A stretch of 64,000 nt of DNA from Diadema setosum. Taxonomy: Eukaryota > Echinodermata > Echinoidea > Diadematoida > Diadematidae. The notes beneath the pieces were generated by a model. The model was not told where the DNA came from. It made no database searches and saw only the letters and a list, made by a program, of their open reading frames with translations. Position numbers and translations under genes: made by a program. The stretch lies in the NCBI RefSeq assembly GCF_964275005.1, contig NC_092689.1, positions 12,249,479-12,313,478 of the forward strand, read 5' to 3'. Below are positions 11,614 to 24,642 of this stretch, in pieces (positions within the stretch are counted from its first letter, which is position 1; every line of letters starts with the position of its first letter).

Positions 11614-12767
11614 TTAATGTCCCAGTCACATAGACATCCCGGATCACCCCGAACCACCGCGGATCTGATTCGGGGTGATCCGGGGAGAGATCTGTGTTCA
11701 CGCCTTGGACATCCTTGGACATCCGTGTATGTCCGTGTATATCCGGGAACATCCGGTAGGCTAACACGGCAAATATTGAAGGTCAAAGTCATCCGGCGTC
11801 ATAAGGGGATTTCCGTGTTGGCAGAGCGATCCGGGATGGTCCGTGTGGCTGCCGTGTAGCTGCCGTGTTGATCCATGTAGATGCCGTGTTTGTCCGTGTG
11901 GACGCCGCACTCTGCCGGCGTTATCCGTGTAGCTCCCTTGTCGATACCGTGTGTACAGTCATATAAACGCTCGTCGACACTTCATCGAGGTCGAAACTAT
12001 CCCGGATCTCCCCGGTTCTCCCCAGATCACCGCGTAGATCTTTGAGGATCCGTGTTTATTTAGCTATGTTTAGACGAGAGCAGTTTTGGTCTGAGTACAA
12101 GTAGCTTCGGAGGAAGGGTCGGAGGAAGCTTGGTCGGAGTAACTTCGGAGGAAAGGTCGGAGTAGTGCCCGTCTGAACAAGGTCGTGGTAACTTCCTCCG
12201 GTCGGAGGAACTTACCACGACCTCTTCCTCCGACCAAGATACTCCTGAGTTTTCTTAGGAGTATCTCGCTACAACTACTAGCCAGTCGGAGTGAATTCCT
12301 GCGGACAAGCCCTCGAAGTATCTTTGAACTTACATAACTTACGAACTAGGTAAAACTTCCGGGGTCAAATCGCAATGTTGACATTTTGCGAGTACACGTG
12401 CGCGTGTACTGCAATTCTAATCTAATCGATCACGACGCAGAAGCTAGCGCTAAAAAATTTCCATCAACAAGAATGGAGAAGACAAATGCCGCTGGTAAAA
12501 AAAAAAAACAACAACAACAACAACAACAAAAAAAAATAATCGTATGGTCGACGTGCGAGGCGCTACCACTTCCGGAAGTTACACCGACACTCCACGGTGA
12601 TCCCCGCGAAGGCCGTGGCAAATTGGTCGGAGGTTCTTCCAAAGACCGTCGTGTGGACACAGGGTCGTGGTAAGACATGTATAAACTTGAATTTTAATTG
12701 CTGCGCCATAAAATTTTACCCGACTGTAGAAGTACGTGTGAACATGGCTTATGTGACTGGGACTTAA
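11614..12767. mobile_element. TTAA-flanked non-autonomous transposon rich in hairpins
   Basis: Other units read GTCGTTAATC..AAATCACTTATT without interruption. Here TTAA at 11614-11617 and 12764-12767 bracket an insert with inverted ends TGTCCCAGTCACATA and TATGTGACTGGGAC. A TTAA duplication fits the piggyBac or Kolobok groups. No transposase is present. The interior is built from repeated short units (variants of CCGTGTAGCTGCCGTGTTGATCC; 11700-11950) and a strong hairpin at 12181-12223 (GGTCGTGGTAA ... TTACCACGACC). It also contains a (CAA)n run near 12508-12530. Confidence 0.8.
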
Positions 12768-14180
12768 CCATAAATCACTTACTAGTACTTATTATCTGAA
12801 AGGTACCCCCCAAAGATCGTCATTGGTTATGAAAAGCTAGGTTTGCAGCGAGTCAACACGAGGGTATTTTTTTTTTCTCAAGTGTTAGTACTATTACAAG
12901 CAAAAAAGCTGGAATGGATCCGATGAAAGTCCAAAATAGGAAATAAAAATTGTACCAATCCAATAGCTATACACCAGTAATATGCATTGTCATTCTTCTA
13001 AGACAATAAGATAAATCTTTTATGTTGATACAATCATCATTTTGCGCAAGTCAAGCTGTTATATGACTAACTTCGGCCATTGAATTCGTAGTAATTATTC
13101 CAATTAGCACACACAATAATCACACCGTTTGGCACTTTATACGGAACGCCTGAAACAAGGTTGACACCCAACGCTGATACTTGAAGAAAAGAACTTGAAT
13201 AATAAATAAGGCTTCGTAGAAAGTACATGTATTACACATTCAATGCATTCAGGTATCTTACGTCAACCATCTATGCAATCTTTGTAATTGCTTATAGCCT
13301 GTAGCTCAGTTTCTGTGTAATCTCTATTTCTCCTCCCCTTCTCCCATCTTTTTCCATCCAATTTTGCTCCTCTATATAGGCCTGTGCTTAGGTGGAAAGA
13401 TCCTCGCCTGTTTGCTGTCCATATTAATCTTAAATGATGAGGGCAGCGTTTGCATAATGGTGTTAGGCACACTGACGGAACGAACTCCGTCGGACGCACA
13501 TTATTGTCTGCCGCGGCCATTGTCAAAGTAGGATAGTAGTGTAAAGAGCTCTTAATGAGAACTTTATTAGGAAGGTTTTTATCGCGACATCGGTGACGGA
13601 CATTGGTAACGGACAGTTACTCTATGCCATGAGTAAGAATGATTTATTGTTGTTTCTATGGTTTAGAATGGTCACCTGCAGACATTTTGCTGAACTAAGA
13701 ATAGCAGTGTGTTAGTTTTAAATTCTTTAAAAAAAAGAGAGTTCAAATTAACAAGGTAATATTTGCTGGCTTACAGCGTGCAATCTTACATCAGGCCTGT
13801 ACATCAGTGCTGATATTGTAACCTTTTTTAAGTCGACTTTCGTACCCGTTAGCTAGATCGACTGCGGGACCTTGTTCTGAACTTCAGACACACAGTGATC
13901 TCGACACATCATCTCGTAGAGCAGTAACGCCTCATGTTCCATTGTCTTATTATCGCAGGGTAGCTGAAGGGGTTCGTAAAACAGAACTTGGAGCCAGAGA
14001 ACCCTGCGTCTGATCACAGACACTTCATCTCGCGACGGCAAACTAAGACAGCAGAACCATGCCATGTACTACATCTGGATGATACAGACTGAAAATCCAG
14101 CCATTGATTATTGGTAAAGGTTGGTTTCATCCCGTCCAATAGCAACGGAGAACTTTGAGGACTGTTGGTAAGTCGATACA
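12768..14180. other. Receptor-unit spacer leading to copy 4
   Basis: Conserved 3' then 5' unit sequence. The GCCGCGGCCATTGTC block is near 13508. A - strand frame (13263-13526) shared with other units is broken there at different places, so I treat it as non-coding. Confidence 0.6.
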
Positions 14181-15176
14181 ATGTCTACGAACTCGTCTCA
14201 GCAAATAAGCCCCTTCGTATTAGTGAGATATCCCAAAGGCGTTCAAGTAACAGGCATGACTCTGTTCAGTCTGTTCGAAATATTGATTCTCACCTTTAAT
14301 GTCTTCACATTGTAAGTGTTTCGCGCCTGTGACGGAAGGGCGTTTCCCGACAACACGCGGCTCTTTTACCAGGCCCTAGCGGTGGTGGATGTGATTGGTG
14401 GTACTATTGGATTTTGCATGGACATAAGCGTGCTGACGCCTACAGAACTATCCTTCGGGGCAAGCGGTCCTTTCTGCATGTTGTTCCCGATGATCTACTA
14501 TTCTTTCTTCTGTCAAACCCTCTTCGTTCTCTGTTGTATTAACGTCGACAGGCTTCTCACCATCTTAAGACCGATGAAATATCTTCACTTCGCTACCGTC
14601 AAGTGAGCCGCCTGGGCCCTTGGCTTCGCTCTCGTTATCCCGATCCTCCTAACGTGTGGTCTGTGGCCCTTGCCGAGTTTCCCGGCCACCAACCTTCTGA
14701 GAAGCACTTGCGGATTAGAGACCTCTGACGATGATCTTGCCGATGACGTGTTCTTCTGGAGCTTTCTCCCCATCATCTTGTCCTGCAGTCTCACCATGGC
14801 GATAGTCACCATCTCGAATTTGGGACTCATTATCATAGCTTGTCGTCAAGCTCGAAGTCTTGGACGCATCATCCCTCGATCCCAGAATGACGCATCCCTG
14901 AACGCATCGCCGTCCGCCGATATGACGAGGGGAGACCGGACCGTTATTGTCATCACTGTCTGCTCCTACCTAGGAATGTGTACTTGGCTCTTCGGCACTT
15001 TGGTCATCTATCCCAGATTGGTATCCTCGCCTTACCGGGAGCTCTTCATAGTGTCTGGGTTCATTAAACTCTCGACGAGATGGTGGAACGGCGCCATCTA
15101 TCTATTGACCAATAAGGGTTTCAGGACTCAAGCTAAAAGCACCTTTCGGAAATTACGCCTGTGTGCCAGAGTTTGA
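14181..15176 (+). pseudogene. Receptor copy 4, full length with two nonsense codons
   Basis: From ATG 14181 to TGA 15176 the frame is colinear with the intact receptors without any frameshift. However, codon 45 is TAA (14313-14315, where intact copies read TTCTATGTG) and codon 142 is TGA (14604-14606, where they read AAG CGA). Both fall in or just after membrane segments, so translation would stop before TM2. All other receptor landmarks (VDRLLTILRP, STRWWNGAIYLLTN) are preserved, so inactivation looks recent. An in-frame TAA lies four codons before the ATG, as in copies 2 and 6. A working allele could exist in other individuals. Confidence 0.92.
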
Positions 15177-18095
15177 TGCGATTACAAACGTCGACAATAT
15201 TCACGTTTTTGTTTGTAATTAAAATAGAACGGTTATCATGAACTCTTTCTGTGCACTTTACATAATCCCCAGATAAACAGTTACTAGTACGTTTAGGAGA
15301 AGAACTTTCAGTTCAAATGTTTTATTACAATGTTGTGGTATGTACACCTTTGTATACCTCTGTTGTCTCAATAACGTAAAAAAAAAAGTAATTTCTTGTC
15401 ACCCCAAGTCTATTATTTTGCTGATTTCTGGTGAAACAATTTAATGGCTACTGCCTTTCTATAAAGATTGTTTCCAAGAAAAAGGCAGAAATAAAAGACA
15501 TAATAGGTCCAATCTCATACAGTATTTCTGCGCATAATATTGTCACGAATGAACCTAAATATATTCATATTGTGCCCGATAATTCATTGTTCAAAAGAAA
15601 CAAGGAATGCCACCAACAGATATCAGTATGTATATAAAGGAGTTATAACATCAGATTTTTGGGTTAAAGTATACCGCTAATTGACTTTTTATCCGGAAAC
15701 GAAAAAAGAAAGAAAGAATGAATGAACAACAGTAATAATGATCTTGAATAGACTATGTATGAACAACATTTAGGCTTTAAATCGTATATAAGTTTTATCT
15801 TGATTCATCTCTACCCCCTCCCCCATCCATACATAAAAGAGTTTTGTTTTATTATGTAAAATTACATAGAAATCACATAGCAAAGTATTCCAACTTGACA
15901 CTTTTAATCACTAATGAGTATAGACAGTTTCTTATGCAAATGGGAAATATTGTATTCATTTTTAAAGCCAATAAGCGCATCTCAGGTGATGCACAGTCAA
16001 GCTTCTGTCTGCGCAAACAGATTCCGGTAATTTCTTTTCTTAATTGCAATAGCCATTAATTAGTGATTCAGCGACTGAATCTATATCTCTTGATCGATCA
16101 ATCAATATCTCACGTGATAAGAGTAATTACCTTACTGATATTACTCTAATTTCGGTTTTTACGGTTTCATCTTGGTGCAATAATGTAAAAACGTTGACAC
16201 GTCTATTATTGAGCTATGCAGTGACGAGACTGGAGTCGTTAATCAGAAAATCACTTATTATTACTTATCATCTTATAGGTACTCTATAATATCGTCATTG
16301 GTTATGAAAAGCTAGGTTTCCAGCGAGCCAACACGAGGGTATTTTTCCCCAAGTGTTAGTACAAAAGCGAGCCAGAATGGATCCGATGAAAGTGCAAAAT
16401 AGGTAATAAAAATTGTACCAATCCAATAGCTATACAGCAGTAATATGCATTGTCACTTCTTCTAAGATAATAAGATGAATCTTTTATGTTGATACAATCA
16501 TCATTTTGCGCAAGTCAAGCTGTTAAATGACTCACTTCGGCCATTGAATTCGTAGCAGCCATTCCAGTTAACCAACACAGTAATCACACCGTTTGGCACT
16601 TTATACGGAACGCCTGAAACAAGTTTGACGGCCAACCATGATACTTGAAGAAAAGAACTTGAATACTATGGGAAACAAGGCTTCGTATAGACATGATAGA
16701 GTACATGTATTTTATATTGCAATGTAAAATAGACGAAACAAATTGTCCCGCCATGCATTTAATTCAGATATTTTTTTGTCAACCATCTATGTAATATAAA
16801 TTTTCAATTTCCCAAACTATACGTCGAGCGATTTCTTTTTTGAAACAATTGAATGGGCATATACTCAAAAATGTACAGATTCTTCATTGGTTACTAAGTA
16901 AATGAGCTCATCATGTTTGATACACTGATAAACTGATAAACTATCAGAATGAAGAGCACAACAAATTGACTCAAGAGATTTTCGACTACATCATGAAGTG
17001 TCAAGATACCTTTCTTGTGCCATTCTTCAAAAAACAAAGTTTTTCAATTAAAGCATATATTACTGTTATACCACAATGCTTCATCTAGTATGTTATTCAC
17101 ATGAAAAAAAAAAATGAATGAATAAAGTACCTCTGTAGAGATAAAAAAAAAAAAGCTATGCAATATGTAATTGCTTATAGACTGTAGCTCACTTTCTGTC
17201 TTATCTCTATTTCTCCTCCCCTTCTCTCTCTTTTTCCATCCAATTTTGCTCCTCTATATAGGCCTATGCTTAGGTGGAAAGATCCGCGCCTGTTTGCTGT
17301 CCATATCAGTTTTAAATGATGGCAGCAGCGTTTGCATAATGGTGTTAGGCACACTAATGGAAGGGACTCCGTCGGACGCACATTATTGTTTGCCGCGGCC
17401 ATTGTCAAAGTAGGATAGGAGTGCAAAGAGTGCTTAATGAGTACTTTATTAGAAAGGTTTTTATCGCGACATCTGTGACGGATATTGGTACTGCACAGTA
17501 TCTCTATGCCGTGAGTAAGAATGATTTATTGTTGTTTCTGTGGTTTAGATTGGTCTCCTGAAGACATATTGCTGAACTAAGAATAGCAATGTGTTTGTTA
17601 TAAAACCTAAAGAAAGGATCAAATTAACATGATGATTCTTGCTGGCTTATAACGTTCAAACTTACATCAGGCTGGCTTATAACGTTCAAACTTACATCAG
17701 GCCTGTACAGCAGTGTTGGTATTATAAAACCTTTAATAAGTCTACTTTCGTACCCGTTAGCTCTTCTTAATCGACTGCGGGACCTTGTTCTGAACTTCAG
17801 ACACACAGTGATCTCCACGCAATTTATCGTAGAGCTGTAACGCGTCACATTCTATTGTGTTATTATCGCAGGGTAGCTGAAGGGGTTCGTGAAACACAAC
17901 TTGGGGCAGAGAAAGCTGCGTATGATCACAGACATCTCATCTCGCGACGGCAAACCAAGACAGCAGAACCATGCCATGTACTACATATGAATGATACAGA
18001 CTGAAAATCCAGCCATTGATAATTGGTAAAGGTTGGTTTCATCCCGTCCAATAATAGCAACGGAGAACTTTGAGGACTGCTGGCAAGTCAATACA
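15177..18095. other. Spacer between copies 4 and 5, with a LINE remnant
   Basis: Standard unit spacer interrupted near 16770-17150 by an internally deleted LINE remnant (separate entry). A 36-base direct duplication (GGCTTATAACGTTCAAACTT...) occurs at 17643-17702. The GCCGCGGCCATTGTC block is near 17393. No gene seen. Confidence 0.6.
16770..17152 (-). mobile_element. Internally deleted LINE remnant (L1/Tx1-like)
   Basis: The left ~150 bases match 21217-21390 and the right part matches 22080-22240 plus 29217-29291, that is, the two ends of the longer LINE copy in the next unit. The ~700 bases coding for the reverse transcriptase C-terminus are missing here (junction near 16925, where TGATAAACTGATAAACTATC is itself a short repeat). 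Because both units carry the LINE at the same place, it was inserted before these units duplicated. Confidence 0.75.
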
Positions 18096-19091
18096 ATGTC
18101 TACTAACTCGTCTCAGCAAATAAGCCCCTTCATATTAGTGAGATATCCCAAAGGTGTTCAGGTTACAGGCATGACTCTGTTCAGTCTGTCCGAAATATTG
18201 ATTCTCACCTTCAATGTCTTCACATTCTATGTGTTGCGCTCCTGTGACGGAAGGGCGTTTCCCGACAACACCCGGCTCTTTTACCAGGCTCTAGCGGTGG
18301 TGGATGTAATTGGTGGTACCATTGGATTTTGCACGGACATAAGCGTGCTGACGCCTACAGAACTATCCTTCGGGGAGGGCGGTCCTTTCTGCATGTTGGT
18401 CCCGATGATCTACTATACTTTCTTCGGTCAAACCCTCTTCGTTCTCTGTTGTATTAACGTCGACAGGCTTCTCACCATCTTAAGACCGATGAAATATCTT
18501 CAATTCGCTACCGTCAAGCGAGCCGCCTGGGCCCTTGGCTTCGCTCTCGTCATCCCGATCCTCCTAACGTGTGGTCTCTGGCCCTTGCCGAGTTTCCCGG
18601 CCACCAACCTTCTGAGAAGCACTTGCGGATTAGAGACCTCTGACGATGATCTTGCCGATGACGTGTTCTTCTGGAGCTTTCTCCCCATCATCTTGTCCTG
18701 CAGTCTCACCATGGCGATAGTCACCATCTCGAATGTGGGACTCATTATCATAGCGTGTCGTCGAGCTCGAAGTCTTGGACGCATCATCCCTCGATCCCAG
18801 AATGACGCATCCCTGAACGCATCACCGTCCGCCGATATGACGAGGGGAGTCCGGACCGTTATCGTCATCACTGGCTGCTCCTACCTAGGAATGTGCACTT
18901 GGCTCTTCGGCACTTTGGTCATCTATCCCAGATTGGCGTCCTCGCCTTACCGGGAGCTCTTCATAGTGTCTCTATTCATTGAACTCTCGACGAGATGGTG
19001 GAACGGCGCCATCTATCTATTGACCAACAAGGGTTTCAGGACTCAAGCTAAAAGCACCTATCGCAAATTACGCCTGTGTGCCAGACTTTGA
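18096..19091 (+). CDS. Receptor copy 5, intact intronless rhodopsin-class GPCR
   Basis: The 331-residue receptor starts MSTNSSQQISPFILVRYPKG. The frame is open back to 18033, but only because the usual in-frame TAA four codons upstream is CAA here (GGCAAGTC instead of GGTAAGTC). There is no ATG in that extension, so I use the ATG at 18096 by comparison with the other copies. It has all seven membrane segments, N-glycosylation site N4, LAVVD, the TM3/loop-2 cysteines, VDRLLTILRP and STRWWNGAIYLLTN. In TM7 it reads FIVSLFIEL where every other copy has FIVSGFIEL. Outer-loop differences from copies 2 and 6 include FGEGGPFCML. Confidence 0.95.
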   Translation: MSTNSSQQISPFILVRYPKGVQVTGMTLFSLSEILILTFNVFTFYVLRSCDGRAFPDNTRLFYQALAVVDVIGGTIGFCTDISVLTPTELSFGEGGPFCMLVPMIYYTFFGQTLFVLCCINVDRLLTILRPMKYLQFATVKRAAWALGFALVIPILLTCGLWPLPSFPATNLLRSTCGLETSDDDLADDVFFWSFLPIILSCSLTMAIVTISNVGLIIIACRRARSLGRIIPRSQNDASLNASPSADMTRGVRTVIVITGCSYLGMCTWLFGTLVIYPRLASSPYRELFIVSLFIELSTRWWNGAIYLLTNKGFRTQAKSTYRKLRLCARL

Positions 19092-21216
19092 TGCGATTAC
19101 AAACGTCGACAATATTCACGTTTTTGTTTGTAATTGAAATAGATTGGTTATCATGAACTCTTTCTGTGCAATTTACATGATCTCCAGATGAACAGTTACG
19201 TTTAGGAGAAGAACTTTCAGTTCAAATGTTTTAATACAACGTTGTGGTATGTACACCTTTGTATACCTCTGTTGTCTCAATAACGTAAAAAAGTAATTTC
19301 TTGTCACCCCAAGTTTTTTATTTTGATGATTTCCGGTGAAGACTTGATCCCATAATGAAGTAGTAGTTGCATCCATCCTGCAAAGAAAGCCACTGTGTTG
19401 TTCATGATTAATGTACTGCAATGTCAGTGATAGTCAGACATGAGTGTCAGTGATAGTCAGACATGAGTGTCATCGGAATAAACAATTTAATGGCTACTGC
19501 CTTTTTATAAAGATTGTTTCCCAGAAAAAGACAGGAATAGAAGACAAAATAGGTCCAATCTCATACAGTATTTCTGCGCATAATATTGTCACGAATGAAC
19601 CTAAATATATTCATATTGTGCCCGATAATTCATCGTTCAAAAGAAACAAGTAATGCCACCAATAGATATCAGTATGTATATAAAGGAATTATAACATCAG
19701 ATTTTTGGGTTAAAGTATACCGCTAATTTACTTTTTATCCGGAAACGAAAAAAGACAGAAAGAAAGAGCGAGAGTAATAATGATCTTGAATGAACTATGT
19801 ATGAACAACATTTAGGCTTTAAATCGTATATAAGTTTTATCTTGATTCATCTTGTTTTTCAATAGACTTTGTATGAACAGGGCGGTGAGTTGGCTCAGTC
19901 GGTAGTGCGTCTGCCTCACGATCACGCGGCCCGGGTTCGCACCCGAGTCTGGACTGAGCAATGTTGTGTGTAAACATACCGTCCCCTCTAGCAAGAGGCA
20001 AAACACTCTGTCCCTCGGATAGGACATAAAATGGAGGTCCCGTGTGTGAGAGAGTCACAACTCATGCACGTAAAAGATCCCGCTTCATTCATTCATCGCA
20101 AAGAGCAGGGTGTCTAACCCGGTGAAGTGGTCCCACCCCACATCCAACTGGACCCCATGGAAGACCAGCTTAGTGTAGCTGAATATGGGCTATCCAGCCA
20201 TCTTCACAGATGGAAAATGAACAAGAACAACAACAACAACAACATTTAGGCTTTAAATCTCTATCCCCTCCCCCATCCATACATAAAAGAGTTTTGTTTA
20301 TTATGTAAAATTGCATAGAAATCACATAGCATAGTAAAGTATTCCAACTTGACACTTTTAATCACTAATGAGTATAGATAGTTTCGTATGCAAATGGGAA
20401 TATTGTATTTATTTTCAAAGCCAATAAGCGCATCTCAGGTGATGCAAAGTCAAGCATCTGTTAAATCAAACAGATTCCGATAATTTCTTTTCTTAATAAC
20501 AATAGCCATTAATCAGTGATTCAGCGACTGAATCTATATCTCTTGATCGATCAATCAATATCTTACGTGATAGCAGTAATTACCTTACTTATATTACTCT
20601 AATTTAGGTTTTTACGGATTCAGCTCGGTTCAATAATGTGAAAACGTTGACACGTCTATTATTGAGCAATGCAGTGACGAGACTGGAGTCGTTAATCAGA
20701 AAATCACTTATTATTACTTATTATCTTATAGATACCCTATAATATCGTCATTGGTTATTAAAAAGCTAGGTTTGCAGCAAGTCAACACGAGGGTATTTTT
20801 TCTCAAGTGTTAGTACAAAAGCAAGCCAGAATGGATCCGATGAAATTGCAAAATACGTAATAAAAATCGTACCAATCCAATAGCTACACAGCAGTAATAT
20901 GCATTGTCACTTCTTCTAAGATAATAAGATGAATCTTTTGTGTTGATACAATCATTTTGCGCAAGTCAAGCTGTTAAATGACTAACTTCGGTCATTGAAT
21001 TCGTAGCAACTATTCCAGTTTGCACACACGGTAATCACACCGTTTGGCACTTAATACGAAACGCCTGAAACAAGTATGACGGCCAACCCTGATACTTGAA
21101 GAAAAGAACTTGAATACTATGGGAAGCAAGGCTTCGTATAGACATGATAGAGTACATGTATTCTATATTGCAATGTAAAATAGACGAAGCAAATTGTCCC
21201 GCCATGAATTCAGGTA
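19092..21216. other. Spacer after receptor copy 5
   Basis: Conserved 3' part of the unit, split by a SINE at 19880-20240. A 20-base duplication (CAGTGATAGTCAGACATGAG) occurs at 19424-19469. No gene seen. Confidence 0.6.
19880..20240 (+). mobile_element. tRNA-derived SINE, full length
   Basis: The head resembles a tRNA with pol III promoter boxes: box A TGGCTCAGTCGGTAG (19893-) and box B GGTTCGCACCC. A conserved body follows (CAAGAGGCAAAACACTCTGT, CATGCACGTAAAAGATCCCG), ending in AACAACAACAAC repeats. It splits the unit sequence TGTATGAACAACATTTAGG, with GAACA/AACA repeated at both ends. Two further copies of the same family occur, at 22246-22410 plus 29040-29215 (split) and at 39004-39346. 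Confidence 0.82.
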
Positions 21217-21521
21217 TTTTTTTTTTTTTGGTCACCCATCTATGTAATATGTATTTTCAATTTCCAAAACTATGCGTCGAGCGATTTCTTTTTTGAAACA
21301 ATTGAATGGGCACATACTCAAAAAAGTACAGATTCTTCATTGGTTACTAAGCATGCTAAGTAAATGAGCTCATCATGTTTGATTCAATCTCAGAAATATT
21401 ATCCAACAGTATTTCATTTCTAAAACTAATCCATATTTTAAACTATTGTATGAATGTCCTTGAAATAAACGTATCATATATTGTTTATAAATTGCATACT
21501 GAGCATATATCAGTATCTTAT

Positions 21522-21878
21522 TCATATTACATTTGGACTCCTTGATTCCACTCCAATAATCAATAATTTCTCGTTTAATAAAATTGTTTCTCTGAAAGCG
21601 AAATGAGTAAAATCAGTGATCTTTTTCCAAAACATAGACCCTTTGCGACACCCCAGGAGAACATGACAAAAGGTTTCTGTTTCAGAGCAAAATGTACACA
21701 AATTTTCACTTACAATTTTCCATTTAAAAAGTGAATATCTATAAGGTAAAATACCATGTAATGTCTTGAAGTAGCATTGCTTAACTTTGTTGTTCCTTAG
21801 TTTTCGAATTTTCTGTTTCAAAACAGTATTCCAATCAAAATTAGTGTTCAAATCAAATCTCTCTTTCCAATATAACAA
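21522..21878 (-). pseudogene. LINE reverse transcriptase C-terminus with cysteine/histidine motif
   Basis: The 118-residue frame contains FKWKIVSENLCTFCSETET and then CHVLLGCRKGSMFWKKI, the zinc-binding tail (zf-RVT type) seen after the polymerase in L1/Tx1-like elements. It is a fragment without the catalytic core. Confidence 0.72.
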
Positions 21879-21883
21879 TATAG

Positions 21884-22204
21884 TTAGATCACTTTCTTAC
21901 TCTCACATAACAAATTATAAAATTGTTTCGATGTTGTTTTAGATAATCTGATATAATCATTGTCCTGTATTGCATATAAATCAATATCACAATCTTTGTG
22001 AGCGTTTTCACATTTATCTACTTCTGATATACGTTCCACCCATATCTTTGGAATTGCCTTTTTAAGTTTTGAATACTTAAAGTCCACTGATAAACTATCA
22101 GAATGAAGAGCGCAACAAATTGACTCAAGAGATTTTAAAAATCCATTTTCGACTACATCATGAAGTGTCAAGATACCTTTCTTGTGCCATTCTTCAAAAA
22201 ACAA
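21884..22204 (-). pseudogene. LINE reverse transcriptase connecting region
   Basis: The frame begins FFEEWHKKGILTLHDVVENG, a typical segment between the polymerase and the C-terminal zinc motif. It lies directly upstream (in - strand terms) of the zinc-motif frame and was once continuous with it. Confidence 0.65.
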
Positions 22205-22418
22205 AGTTTTTCAATTAAAGCATATATTACTGTTATACCATCTACCAGGGCGGTGAGTTGGCTCAGTTGGTAGCGCGTCTGCCTCACGATCACGCGGCCC
22301 GGGTTCGAACCCGAGTCTGGACTGAGCAATGTTGTGTGTAAACATACCGCCCCCTCTAGCAAGAGGCAAAACACTCTGTCCCTCGGATAGGACATAAAAT
22401 GGAGGTCCCGTGTATGAG

Positions 22419-23000
22419 ACTGTCCGTTAGCGATCGACGGAGTGCCATCCTCTCATTGGTCCGTTAAGGACGTGCGGAAGCACGAAAACAGTGCGATCCC
22501 GTACGTAGAATCCCCGGCGAATTACCAATAATTGCAACCGTACAATTTTAAAGGATCCAAAACAGAATTCTAAGCAAATCAAACCTGGTTTTGGATCAGA
22601 TACCAAGTACAAATATATCAATACAGCACTTAAAGTAGTGGTCCGAATGATATTATACCACAAGTTCACTGCCTCTAGCTCACGTTACTGTTGGATCGGC
22701 ATACGGCAAGTACGTGGTGCTGCTGCATAAAGCACAAGTACGAACGTACGTACGTACGTGCGAGCGGATCTACTCATTAGACTTTACACAACAGTCGTTT
22801 CATTAGTGTACCGAAATGGAGAGTTTCGTTATGTTCCCAGTCTCTCGCTCTCGGAGCCGACAGAAACATATCATTAATTGCAATCACATTAGGTCTATAT
22901 GTCAGACGAACTATATGAATAAAATCAATCAAACAAACTTCAAAGTGAGGCAAATAGATTTTGAGAGATAATGTAAGAATTATGTGATTATAGGTCAACA
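22419..23000 (+). repeat. Foldback element, left terminal inverted repeat (unique part)
   Basis: It matches 28451-29031 in reverse complement over its length; the two short frames it contains translate identically in both arms. It includes an ACGTACGTACGTACGT run near 22745. Confidence 0.9.
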
Positions 23001-24310
23001 GTCATGCCGGTCATCAGGGCCTACTGGATATCATGTATGGCAACATGCCGGTCAGTTCTACTGAATATATCATATATGGCAACATGCCGGTCAGTCCTAT
23101 ACTGAATATATCATTATGGCAACATGCCGGTCAGTCCTACTGAATATCATATGGTAACATGCCGGTCAGTTCCACTGAATATATCATATATGGCAACATG
23201 CCGGTCAATCCTACTGAATATATCATTATGGCAACATGCCGGTCACTCCTACTGAATATCATATGGCAACATGCCGGTCAGTCCTACTGAATATATCACA
23301 TATGGCAACATGCCGGTCAGTCCTACTGAATATATCATTATGGCAACATGCCGGTCAGTCCTACTGAATATATCATTATGGCAACATGCCGGTCAGTCCT
23401 ACTGAATATATCATATATGGCAACATGCCGGTCACTCCTACTGAATATCATATGGCAACATGCCGGTCAGTCCTACTGAATATATCATATATGGCAACAT
23501 GCCGTTCAGTTCCACTGAATATATCATATATGGCAACATGCCGGTCAGTCCTACTGAATATATCATTATGGCAACATGCCGGTCACTCCTACTGAATATC
23601 ATATGGCAACATGCCGGTCAGTCCTACTGAATATATCATATATGGCAACATGCCGGTCAGTCCTACTGAATATATCATTATGGCAACATGCCGGTCAGTC
23701 CTACTGAATATATCATTATGGCAACATGCCGGTCAGTCCTACTGAATATATCATATATGGCAACATGCCGGTCACTCCTACTGAATATCATATGGCAACA
23801 TGCCGGTCAGTCCTACTGAATATATCATATATGGCAACATGCCGTTCAGTTCCACTGAATATATCATATATGGCAACATGCCGGTCAGTCCTACTGAATA
23901 TATCATTATGGCAACATGCCGGTCACTCCTACTGAATATCATATGGCAACATGCCGGTCAGTCCTACTGAATATATCATATATGGCAACATGCCGGTCAC
24001 TCCTACTGAATATCATATGGCAACATGCCAGTCAGTTCCACTGAATATATCATATATGGCAACATGCCGGTCAGTCCTATACTGAATATATCATTATGGC
24101 AACATGCCGGTCAGTCCTACTGAATATCATATGGCAACATGCCGGTCAGTTCCACTGAATATATCATGTATGGCAACATGCCGGTCACTCCTACTGAATA
24201 TCATATGACAACATGCTGGTCAGTCCTACTAAATTTCATATTGCAATGTGCCGGTCAGTCCGACTGATATCACATGGCAACATGCTGGTCAGCCCTACTG
24301 AACATATATG
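23001..24310 (+). repeat. Foldback left arm satellite array
   Basis: About 35 copies of a unit of roughly 32-42 bases, of the form GGCAACATGCCGGTCAGTCC then TACTGAATATATCATTAT, with length variants (ATATCATATGG, ATATATCATATATGG). A higher-order repeat of 340 bases is visible: 23386-23595 and 23726-23935 encode the same 69 residues. Copies decay toward the inner edge (after ~24180). Confidence 0.92.
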
Positions 24311-24563
24311 TATCTGAAATATCTGTATCTATTTATCTATTAAACCTACTGAATATATCACAGGCACACTCTTAGGCAATGTAATTTGTCATCGAATGAG
24401 AAGGCAATATTCTGCTTTTGATAAAACACAGTGCATTTATATTGTTGTAGATGGTCTATCGTGGAATTCGAACTTTATATATCATATATGTATGTACAAT
24501 ATTACATATACATGTATATGTGATATAAGAATATATATACACAATATATAAACACATGTATAA

Positions 24564-24567
<4 letters not shown>

Positions 24568-24636
<69 letters not shown>
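24568..24636. repeat. (AT)n microsatellite
   Basis: About 33 AT dinucleotides, with degenerate flanks containing inverted GTATATGTGATATAAGAATA copies on either side. It yields meaningless Ile-Tyr frames. Confidence 0.97.

Positions 24637-24642
<6 letters not shown>

Noticed and set aside
18500..18871. 123-residue - strand frame (and equivalents in other copies)
   Set aside because: It is the antisense shadow of receptor coding sequence and recurs only because the receptors are duplicated.
19880..19960. tRNA gene (also at 22246, 39004 and 63466)
   Set aside because: Pol III boxes are present but the acceptor stem does not pair properly and each is followed by a conserved SINE body and short-repeat tail.
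23001..24310. CRISPR-like array of regularly spaced repeats
   Set aside because: Units are contiguous with no unique spacers, the context is eukaryotic, and a mirror-image array at 27555-28450 shows they are arms of a transposon.
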